From: Leifsonia xyli
Lineage (GTDB): Bacteria > Actinomycetota > Actinomycetes > Actinomycetales > Microbacteriaceae
Length of the DNA: 6,774 nt
Direction of reading: 5' to 3'
Assembly (NCBI GenBank): GCA_003243275.1
Contig: QFQR01000024.1
Span: 1-6,774 of the forward strand
Shown here: positions 1-5,465 of the stretch, one piece after another
Layout of the letters: each line of letters opens with the position of its first letter
Numbering within the stretch: the first letter of the stretch is position 1
Made by a program: the position numbers and the translations under genes
Notes under the pieces: generated by a model
Told to the model about the DNA's origin: nothing
The model's input: the letters and a program-made list of their open reading frames with translations, nothing else
Database searches by the model: none

Positions 1-498
1 GGCAAGGACGTCGACTTCGACGATCTGCTGAAGATGGAGCCGGACGGCGGGACCACAAACATCCGCAATGTCTCGTCGAGGCACTGGACCCGGTGGCTCG
101 GCCTCGAGCACCGCTGCGTCGTGCCGATGACGAGCTTCTCGGAGTATGAGCGCGGCCAGGATGGGAAGTTCTCGCCGACGTGGTTCGCGCTGTCGGAGGA
201 TCGGCCGCTCTGCGTCTTCGCTGGCCTCTGGACGACGTGGTCCTGCGTCCGCAAGGCGACCAAGGGCTGGGAGGCCGACATCGACCTGTATGGCTTCCTA
301 ACGACGGAGCCGAACGCGGTCGTGGCGCCGGTGCATCCGAAAGCCATGCCGGTCATTCTGACGACCGCGGAGGAGATCGACGTCTGGATGAACGCGCCGT
401 GGGAGGAGGCGAGAGCGCTTCAGCGGCCGTTGCCGGACGACGCGCTCGTGGTCGTGGCGCGGGGAACGAAAAAGGATGGGGAGGGGGCTGGCGTCTGA
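1..498 (+). CDS. SRAP (YedK/HMCES-type) SOS response-associated peptidase family protein, 5' truncated
   Basis: This is the last 165 codons of an open frame entering from the left edge and ending at TGA 496-498. SRAP proteins shield abasic sites in single-stranded DNA by forming a covalent link through the N-terminal Cys2, which lies outside this window. Visible family signatures, in window codon numbers, are the TTNIRN block with Asn20 (58-60), RCVVPMTSFSEY with the catalytic Glu48 (142-144), and VHPKAMPVIL with the catalytic His112 (334-336). These correspond to the Asn, Glu and His of the YedK active site. The tail APWEEARALQRPLPDDALVV is typical of the alphaproteobacterial branch. The internal ATG at 34 is not the start, because conserved sequence begins at once and the frame is open to the edge. 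The gene lies upstream of kdp on the same strand with a 207-bp gap, and nothing suggests a functional link. The family call is firm; the exact biological role is inferred. Confidence 0.9.
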   Translation, partial: GKDVDFDDLLKMEPDGGTTNIRNVSSRHWTRWLGLEHRCVVPMTSFSEYERGQDGKFSPTWFALSEDRPLCVFAGLWTTWSCVRKATKGWEADIDLYGFLTTEPNAVVAPVHPKAMPVILTTAEEIDVWMNAPWEEARALQRPLPDDALVVVARGTKKDGEGAGV

Positions 499-705
499 GG
501 GGTCCGGACCGCATGGCGCCAACAGCAGCCTTAAATTCGCCTCCAAGAAGCGGACATCCCTTCGTCTAGATGGCGCTCCGGAAACAAACCGACCGTCCCG
601 TCCCAACGCGATTTTAACGCCCGGCGGCCTCAACCCTCGTCGAACCCCAACGTACGTCCGGACCAAGGTCCAGCCGGCGATCAACGCCGAAGGGACCGCG
701 GATCT
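499..705 (+). promoter_or_regulatory. Intergenic region, probable kdp promoter/leader
   Basis: This 207-bp gap between the SRAP gene and the first kdp-operon ORF holds no convincing gene. It should carry the kdp promoter and any KdpE operator, because the genes downstream are closely spaced and co-oriented. Two AT-rich patches stand out from the GC-rich background: TTAAATT (531-537) and GATTTTAAC (610-618). I cannot assign a -35/-10 pair with confidence. The 9-mer GTCCGGACC occurs twice, at 502-510 inside a perfect 10-bp palindrome (501-510) and at 656-664, where it overlaps the inverted repeat GGACC-AA-GGTCC (660-671). These are possible protein-binding sites but could be chance in GC-rich DNA. 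No rho-independent terminator for the SRAP gene is visible. The regulatory role is inferred from position only. Confidence 0.4.
689..695 (+). promoter_or_regulatory. Shine-Dalgarno site for the ATG at 706
   Basis: GAAGGGA ends 10 nt before ATG 706. It is the best ribosome-binding match among the operon's candidate starts; the starts of kdpA (889), kdpB (2753) and kdpC (4858) have only weak purine stretches. It supports 706 as a true initiation site even though the reading frame that follows is odd. Confidence 0.5.
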
Positions 706-888
706 ATGACGGACGTTCTGATGCTCGCCGCCGGATTGGCGGCGTTCGCGGCGCTCGGCGCCTATGCGCTCTTCTCGACGCCGCCTTGGGCGGAGCCGCG
801 GCCGTCATCACGGCCGCGGTCTTCGTCGCGGCCCTTCTTCGCCCCGAGCGCTTCTGACGCCGCCGGCGCATATTCCCGGACATCCGAC
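706..888 (+). CDS. Short membrane-peptide ORF before kdpF, running in frame into kdpA
   Basis: The frame opens at ATG 706 behind a good Shine-Dalgarno and encodes a hydrophobic stretch, MTDVLMLAAGLAAFAALGAY, that looks like one transmembrane helix. From memory, some bacteria encode a roughly 27-residue single-pass peptide of this look just before kdpF; I could not check this. Here there is no stop after the helix. The frame continues through a Pro/Ser/Arg-rich stretch (about 777-888), which is the out-of-frame reading of the kdpF codons, and joins kdpA at 889. Read literally, this gives a 630-residue KdpA (706-2598) with a 61-residue N-terminal extension. I think the extension is not a natural domain and that the end of this small gene and the start of kdpF have been altered. 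An automated annotation might start kdpA at 706. Confidence 0.4.
786..857 (+). CDS. kdpF: KdpF small K+-ATPase subunit, start codon unclear (possibly disrupted)
   Basis: In the frame ending at TGA 855-857, the codons from 786 read as a small hydrophobic peptide that begins LGG and ends VAALLRPERF. That is the classical KdpF ending, and the position just before kdpA is right. KdpF is a peptide of about 29 residues with one transmembrane helix that stabilises the KdpFABC complex. The coordinates use TTG 786 as a provisional start, giving 23 residues. The coding-like frame extends upstream as ALLDAA (768-785), which would complete a normal-length KdpF, but between 702 and 786 this frame has no ATG or GTG. 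An ATG at 764-766 lies one base out of phase: if base 767 were absent, it would give a 30-residue KdpF. No Shine-Dalgarno precedes TTG 786. Identity is convincing from the C-terminus; whether the peptide is made is doubtful. Confidence 0.55.
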   Translation: MGGAAAVITAAVFVAALLRPERF

Positions 889-2598
889 ATGACGTTCAAC
901 GGCTGGATGCAGATCGCGCTGTTCTGCGCGCTTGTGCTCGCGCTCACCCGCCCCCTCGGCGGCTTCCTGACCCGGCTTTACGCAGGCGATCGCACGTTCC
1001 TTCATCCCGTGCTCGCGCCGGTCGAGCGCGGTTTCTACCGGCTTGCCGGCGTGAAGCCCGACGTCCAACAGGGTTGGGCGACATACGCGCTGGCGATGCT
1101 CGCCTTCAACGCCCTCGGCTTCCTCGCGGTCTACGGTCTGCTGCGCCTTCAGGGCGCGCTGCCGCTGAACCCGCAGGGCTTCGCCGGCGTCGCGCCCGAT
1201 CTCGCGCTCAACACCGCGGTCTCCTTCGCCACCAACACCAACTGGCAGTCCTATGGCGGCGAGACGACGCTGTCCTACGGCTCGCAGATGTGGGCGCTGA
1301 CCGTGCAGAACTTCGTCTCCGCCGCGACCGGCATGGCGGTCGCGGTCGCGCTGGTCCGCGGCTTCGCCCGCCGATCCGCGAGCGGCGTCGGCAACTTCTG
1401 GGCGGACCTCACCCGCTCCACGCTCTACCTGCTGCTGCCCGCCTGCCTCGTGCTCGCGCTCGCCTATGTGGCGATGGGCGTTCCCCAGACGCTGTCGCCC
1501 TATGCGACCGCCAGGACGCTCGAGGGCGCCGAGCAGACGATCGCGCTCGGGCCGGTCGCGAGCCAGCTCGCGATCAAGATGCTCGGCACCAACGGCGGCG
1601 GCTTCTTCAACGCGAACTCCGCCCATCCGTTCGAGAATCCGTCGGCGCTCGCGAATCTCGTCCAGATGGTCTCGATCTTCGCGATCGGAGCGGCGCTGAC
1701 CAATCTGTTCGGCCGCATGGTCGGCGACGAGCGTCAGGGCTGGGCGATCCTCTCGGCGATGGGGGCGCTGTTCCTGACTGGCGTCGCGCTGGTCTACTGG
1801 GCCGAGGGCTCCGTCAATCCCATCCATGCCGCGCTCGGGCTCGATCCGGCGGGCGGAAACATGGAGGGCAAGGAGGTCCGCTTCGGCGTCGCGCTGTCGG
1901 CGCTGTTCGCGGCAGTCACCACCGCTGCCTCCTGCGGCGCCGTCAACGCCATGCACGACTCGTTCTTGGCGATCGGCGGGCTGATCCCGATGGTCAACAT
2001 GCAGCTCGGCGAGGTCGTCATCGGCGGCGTCGGCGCGGGACTCTACGGCGTGCTGCTGTTCGCCGTGGTCGCGGTGTTCGTCGCCGGGCTGATGGTCGGG
2101 CGGACGCCGGAGTACGTCGGCAAGAAGATCGAGTCCCGCGAGGTGAAGCTCACCATGCTGGCGCTGCTCTGCTCGCCGGCCGCCACGCTGATCGCGCTCG
2201 CCGCGGCGTCCGTGAGCCCCCTCGGGCTCGCCGGGCTGCAGGAGAGCGGTCCGCACGGCTTCTCGGAGATGCTCTACGCCACGACCTCGGCCGCGGCCAA
2301 CAACGGCTCGGCGTTCGGCGGGCTGACGGCCAACAGTCCCTTCTGGAATCTGCTGCTCGCCGCCGGGATGATGATCGGCCGCTTCGCCCTCATCGTGCCG
2401 ATGCTGGCGGTCGCCGGCTCGCTTGCGGGCAAGCCCGCCGTTCCCCCCTCCGCCGGCACCTTCCCGACGCATGGCGGCCTGTTCGTCGGGCTGCTGGTCG
2501 GCGTGATCCTGATCGTCGGCGGCCTCACCTACCTGCCTGCGCTGACGCTCGGGCCGGTAGCCGACGCCTTCGCCACGGCGCAGGGGAGGACGTGGTGA
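889..2598 (+). CDS. kdpA: KdpA, K+-binding and translocating subunit of the Kdp pump
   Basis: KdpA is the membrane subunit that binds K+ selectively and passes it toward KdpB; it belongs to the potassium-channel/Trk superfamily. From ATG 889 the protein has 569 residues, the usual family length, and begins with the typical MTFNGWMQIALF. All four pseudo-repeated selectivity-filter regions are present: TNTNWQSYGG (115-124), GTNGGGFFNANSAHPFENP (233-251), SCGAVNAMHDSF (348-359) and TTSAAANNGSAFGGL (465-479). Hydrophobic helices run throughout, and I see no internal frameshift. ATG 889 is preferred over the in-frame ATG 706 because family homology begins here; the Shine-Dalgarno is weak, so translation may depend on coupling to kdpF, which ends 31 nt upstream. 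The gene ends at TGA 2596-2598. An unusually long 154-bp gap holding a palindromic element follows before kdpB, where Kdp operons are usually tightly packed. Confidence 0.95.
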   Translation: MTFNGWMQIALFCALVLALTRPLGGFLTRLYAGDRTFLHPVLAPVERGFYRLAGVKPDVQQGWATYALAMLAFNALGFLAVYGLLRLQGALPLNPQGFAGVAPDLALNTAVSFATNTNWQSYGGETTLSYGSQMWALTVQNFVSAATGMAVAVALVRGFARRSASGVGNFWADLTRSTLYLLLPACLVLALAYVAMGVPQTLSPYATARTLEGAEQTIALGPVASQLAIKMLGTNGGGFFNANSAHPFENPSALANLVQMVSIFAIGAALTNLFGRMVGDERQGWAILSAMGALFLTGVALVYWAEGSVNPIHAALGLDPAGGNMEGKEVRFGVALSALFAAVTTAASCGAVNAMHDSFLAIGGLIPMVNMQLGEVVIGGVGAGLYGVLLFAVVAVFVAGLMVGRTPEYVGKKIESREVKLTMLALLCSPAATLIALAAASVSPLGLAGLQESGPHGFSEMLYATTSAAANNGSAFGGLTANSPFWNLLLAAGMMIGRFALIVPMLAVAGSLAGKPAVPPSAGTFPTHGGLFVGLLVGVILIVGGLTYLPALTLGPVADAFATAQGRTW

Positions 2599-2608
2599 GG
2601 CCTTGCCT

Positions 2609-2726
2609 TCTTGTCCCGGCCTTGCGCCGGGACCCAGAGCCTCGACGCTTCCAGAAGACCTCCACCCTCGCCGTCATACCTTGCGAGCCCCGCGCGTCTG
2701 GGTCCCGGCTCAAGGCCGGGACAAGA
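2609..2726. repeat. REPIN-like pair of inverted GC-rich hairpins between kdpA and kdpB
   Basis: Two 30-nt arms, 2609-2638 and 2697-2726, are reverse complements of each other at 29 of 30 positions and are separated by 58 nt. Each arm is itself a hairpin with an 8-bp perfect stem GTCCCGGC/GCCGGGAC and a 5-nt loop: stem 2613-2620/2626-2633 with loop CTTGC, and stem 2702-2709/2715-2722 with loop TCAAG. Two inverted hairpins around a spacer is the layout of REPINs, the mobile REP doublets spread by RAYT transposases, and similar palindromes are common between genes of alphaproteobacteria. The element fills most of the kdpA-kdpB gap. No T-tract follows, so it is not a classical terminator, but it could affect mRNA stability or the relative expression of kdpA and kdpB. 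The hairpins are seen directly; the REPIN label is inference. Confidence 0.8.
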
Positions 2727-2752
2727 CGGTGGCGCCAATCCGAGCCAACACC

Positions 2753-4702
2753 ATGTCCGCACAACCCCGCTCCCTGCTTGACCCCGCGCTGATCGTCCCG
2801 GCGCTCGGCGCGGCCGCGCGCAAGCTCGATCCGCGCGAGATGATCCGCAACCCCGTGATGTTCGCGGTCGAGATCGTGGCCGTGGTCGCCACGATCCTGT
2901 TCGCCCGCGATCTGGCCGCCGGCGGAGAAGCGGGCTTCTCGGGGCAGATCGCCGTCTGGCTCTGGCTCACGGTCTACTTCGCGACCTTCGCCGAGGCCGT
3001 GGCCGAAGGGCGCGGCAAGGCGCAGGCGGACGCGCTCCGGCGCACCCGGTCCGAGACCATGGCGAAGCGCCTCCTCGGCTATGGCGACCGGGTCGAGGAG
3101 GTGGCGGCCGCGTCGCTCAAAGTGGGCGACCACGTCCTGGTCGACGCCGGCGACCTCGTTCCCGGCGACGGCGAGGTGGTCGAAGGCGTCGCGACGGTCG
3201 ACGAGAGCGCGATCACCGGCGAAAGCGCGCCCGTCATCCGCGAGTCGGGCGGCGACCGCTCCGCCGTCACCGGCGGCACCAAGGTCCTGTCGGACCGCAT
3301 CCGAGTGCGCATCACGGCGGCGAGCGGCTCGAGCTTCCTCGACCGGATGATCGCGCTGGTCGAAGGCGCTGAGCGCGCCAAGACCCCGAACGAGATCGCG
3401 CTCACGATCCTGCTCGCGGGCCTCAGCCTGATCTTCGTGCTGGCGGTCGCCACCATCCCCTTCTTCGCGTCCTACGCCGGCGGCGTGGCGTCGGTGATCG
3501 TGCTGGCGGCCCTGTTCGTCACGCTGATTCCCACGACGATCGGCGGCCTCCTGTCCGCCATCGGCATCGCGGGCATGAACCGGCTCGTGCGCTTCAACGT
3601 GCTGGCCATGTCCGGCCGCGCGGTCGAGGCGTCCGGCGACGTCGACGTGCTGCTGCTCGACAAGACCGGCACCATCACCCTCGGCAACCGCCAGGCGTCG
3701 GAGTTCATCGCCCTGCCGGGCGTCGCGCCCGCCGACCTCGCGGCGGCGGCGCAGCTCGCGAGCTTTTCCGACGAGACGCCCGAGGGCCGCTCGATCGTAG
3801 TCCTCGCCAAGGAGGCGCACGGTCTGCGGGGCCGGGAGATGGGGCGGCTCGACGCGACCTTCGTGCCGTTCACGGCCCAGACCCGCATGAGCGGCGTCGA
3901 CGTCGGCGGCGTCAGGGTCCGCAAAGGGGCGGCCGACGCGATCATCGCTCACGTGAAGGCGCTCGGCGGGATCGTTCCGCCGGAGCTCCCGGAGATCGTC
4001 GAGCGGGTCGCCAAGTCCGGCGGGACGCCGCTCGTCGTGTCGCGCGACGCGCAGGCGCTCGGCGTCGTCCATCTCAAGGACATCGTGAAGGGCGGCATCC
4101 GCGAACGCTTCGCGGAGCTGAGGGCGATGGGCATCCGCACCGTCATGATCACCGGCGACAACCCGATGACTGCGGCCGCGATCGCGGCGGAGGCGGGCGT
4201 CGACGACTTCCTCGCCGAAGCCACGCCCGAGATGAAGCTCGCCCTGATCCGCAAGGAGCAGGCCGGCGGCAAGCTGGTGGCGATGTGCGGCGACGGGACC
4301 AACGACGCCCCGGCGCTCGCCCAGGCGGACGTCGGCGTGGCGATGCAGACCGGCACGGTCGCGGCGAGAGAGGCCGGCAACATGGTCGATCTCGACAGCG
4401 ACCCGACGAAGCTCATCGAGATCGTCGGCATCGGCAAGCAGCTGCTTATGACGCGCGGCGCGCTGACGACCTTCTCGATCGCGAACGACGTCGCGAAGTA
4501 TTTCGCGATCCTGCCGGCGATGTTCGTCACGCTCTATCCGTCCCTGAGCGCGCTGAACGTCATGGGGCTGGCCTCGCCGCAGAGCGCCATTCTCTCGGCC
4601 ATCATCTTCAACGCGCTGATCATGTCTATGGCCTCGGCGGACTCGTGGCGCCCTTCGTCGGCATCAAGCTCATCGACATGGGCGTCTCGGCGCTCGGCCT
4701 AG
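2753..4702 (+). CDS. kdpB: KdpB, P-type ATPase subunit of the Kdp pump, frameshifted near the C-terminus
   Basis: KdpB hydrolyses ATP to drive K+ uptake. From ATG 2753 the frame gives 649 residues. Visible motifs are PTTIGG with Pro260 in TM4, TGES at 155-158 (Ser158 matches the inhibitory phosphorylation site Ser162 of E. coli), the phosphorylated Asp303 in DKTGTIT, the KGA nucleotide-binding motif, GDGTNDAP at 513-520, and NDVAKYF with Asp579 and Lys582 in TM5 (E. coli 583 and 586). The frame is open upstream to 2603, but that part reads the hairpin element, so ATG 2753 is chosen despite a weak Shine-Dalgarno. After Ile623 the protein changes to an unrelated Ser/Arg-rich tail (624-649) ending at TAG 4700-4702. 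By family length about 82 nt are missing there, removing the rest of TM6 and its loop and throwing TM7 out of frame. As written, the product would probably be defective. Confidence 0.9.
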   Translation: MSAQPRSLLDPALIVPALGAAARKLDPREMIRNPVMFAVEIVAVVATILFARDLAAGGEAGFSGQIAVWLWLTVYFATFAEAVAEGRGKAQADALRRTRSETMAKRLLGYGDRVEEVAAASLKVGDHVLVDAGDLVPGDGEVVEGVATVDESAITGESAPVIRESGGDRSAVTGGTKVLSDRIRVRITAASGSSFLDRMIALVEGAERAKTPNEIALTILLAGLSLIFVLAVATIPFFASYAGGVASVIVLAALFVTLIPTTIGGLLSAIGIAGMNRLVRFNVLAMSGRAVEASGDVDVLLLDKTGTITLGNRQASEFIALPGVAPADLAAAAQLASFSDETPEGRSIVVLAKEAHGLRGREMGRLDATFVPFTAQTRMSGVDVGGVRVRKGAADAIIAHVKALGGIVPPELPEIVERVAKSGGTPLVVSRDAQALGVVHLKDIVKGGIRERFAELRAMGIRTVMITGDNPMTAAAIAAEAGVDDFLAEATPEMKLALIRKEQAGGKLVAMCGDGTNDAPALAQADVGVAMQTGTVAAREAGNMVDLDSDPTKLIEIVGIGKQLLMTRGALTTFSIANDVAKYFAILPAMFVTLYPSLSALNVMGLASPQSAILSAIIFNALIMSMASADSWRPSSASSSSTWASRRSA

Positions 4703-4707
4703 CCTGA
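4624..4707 (+). pseudogene. Out-of-frame remnant of the KdpB C-terminus (last transmembrane helix)
   Basis: Read one frame away from the upstream kdpB frame, 4624-4707 encodes VYGLGGLVAPFVGIKLID and then MGVSALGLA followed by TGA. This is the conserved last helix and end of KdpB. In the family about 29 residues, starting with a conserved IV-LIPLAL-type stretch and ending in an RRNL-type stretch, separate FNALI from YGLGGL; here only 5 nt (4622-4626) separate the two codon blocks. About 82 nt are therefore missing, a number not divisible by three, which explains the frame change. The remnant is well preserved, so the lesion is recent or is an error in the sequence. Confidence 0.85.
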
Positions 4708-4723
4708 CGCCCCAGAGGCGCTC

Positions 4724-4830
4724 CGTCATCCCCCGGCTCGTCCGGGGGATCCACTCATCCGCTCACGCCATAGGCTGACCCAGGCGCTCCCCGCCGACGG
4801 TAGATTCCCCGGACAAGCCGGGGAATGACG
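4724..4830. repeat. REPIN-like pair of inverted GC-rich hairpins between kdpB and kdpC
   Basis: Two 31-nt arms, 4724-4754 and 4800-4830, match as reverse complements at 27 of 31 positions with a 45-nt spacer. Each forms a hairpin with a perfect 9-bp stem and a 5-nt loop: ATCCCCCGG/CCGGGGGAT (4728-4736/4742-4750, loop CTCGT) and ATTCCCCGG/CCGGGGAAT (4804-4812/4818-4826, loop ACAAG). Two of the four differences between arms lie at paired stem positions (a C:G pair against a T:A pair), so the stem is kept despite sequence change. The sequence family (GTCATCCCCCGG / CCGGGGAATGACG type) differs from the element between kdpA and kdpB. The ATG at 4825 lies inside this element and is not taken as the kdpC start. 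Confidence 0.8.
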
Positions 4831-4857
4831 CCAGTTTCTGAAGCGAACGAGAACACC

Positions 4858-5430
4858 ATGCTCTCCCATCTCCGCCCCGCCTTCGTGCTGCTCGTCCTGT
4901 TCACGCTCGTCACCGGCGTCGCCTATCCGCTCGCGGTCACGGGAATCGCCCAGGCGGTCGCGCCGTCGGCCGCCAACGGCTCGATGGTGGAAAGGAACGG
5001 GACAGTCGTCGGCTCCAGCCTGATCGGCCAGGCCTTCACGAGCCCGCGCTACTTCCATGGCCGGCCCTCGGCCGCCGGCGCGAACGGTTACGACGCCTCC
5101 GCCTCGTCGGGCTCGAATCTCGGCCCCACCTCGAAGGCGCTCGCCGAGCGGATCGCCGGCGGCGTCCAGAAGGCGAGGGCCGAAAACAGCCTGACGGGTC
5201 CGGTCCCGGCCGACCTCGTGACCGCGTCCGGCTCGGGCCTCGATCCCGACATCTCGCCGGCCACCGCCTTCGCTCAGGTCCAGCGGGTCGCGCGCGAGCG
5301 CGGCCTGCCGGAGGCCGACGTGCGGGCGCTGGCGCAGCTGACGGTCCAGCCCCGCGCGCTCGGCCTGCTGGGCGAGCCCCGCGTCAACGTGCTCGCGCTC
5401 AACATGGCGCTCGACGCGCTGAAGCCGTGA
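4858..5430 (+). CDS. kdpC: KdpC, accessory subunit of the Kdp K+ pump
   Basis: KdpC is a single-pass subunit with a large periplasmic domain. It is needed for complex assembly and is thought to raise affinity for K+ or ATP. The protein has 190 residues, a normal length. Residues about 8-30 (FVLLVLFTLVTGVAYPLAV) form the transmembrane helix. The conserved blocks GQAFTSPRYFHGRPSA, SGSNLGPTSKAL, DLVTASGSGLDPDISP and QVQRVARERGL follow in the family order. ATG 4858 is chosen over the in-frame ATG 4825 because homology starts there and 4825 lies in the palindromic element; the Shine-Dalgarno is weak. The gene lies 150 nt after the original end of kdpB and 35 nt before kdpD, consistent with one operon. 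No lesion is visible. Confidence 0.95.
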   Translation: MLSHLRPAFVLLVLFTLVTGVAYPLAVTGIAQAVAPSAANGSMVERNGTVVGSSLIGQAFTSPRYFHGRPSAAGANGYDASASSGSNLGPTSKALAERIAGGVQKARAENSLTGPVPADLVTASGSGLDPDISPATAFAQVQRVARERGLPEADVRALAQLTVQPRALGLLGEPRVNVLALNMALDALKP

Positions 5431-5465
5431 GGCGCCGTGGCGGCAAGGGCGTATAAGCGGCCCAT

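Noticed and set aside
808..2472. Long minus-strand ORF opposite kdpA (554 codons)
   Set aside because: It is a GC-rich shadow of kdpA. The translation is charged, Arg/Gly/Glu-rich low complexity with no family motif, while the + strand has all four KdpA filter regions.
2603..2752. N-terminal extension of kdpB to an ATG at 2603
   Set aside because: These codons read through the hairpin element, and KdpB homology begins just after ATG 2753.
1074..2792. Long + strand ORF in an alternative frame over kdpA (572 codons)
   Set aside because: The translation is almost entirely Arg/Ala/Asp-rich with no hydrophobic segments, and it overlaps the well-supported kdpA frame.
2525..4072. Long minus-strand ORF opposite kdpB (515 codons)
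   Set aside because: It has the same shadow pattern (Arg/Asp/His-rich), crosses the palindromic element, and lies opposite clear P-type ATPase motifs.
4724..4830. Rho-independent terminator after kdpB
   Set aside because: The stems are strong, but no T-tract follows either hairpin and the paired inverted layout fits an interspersed repeat better.
2609..4830. CRISPR array
   Set aside because: There are only two arms per site, they are inverted rather than direct, and there are no regularly spaced repeats and no cas genes.
4825..4857. Upstream start for kdpC at ATG 4825
   Set aside because: It lies within the palindromic element, and the extra 11 residues are not part of the KdpC family.
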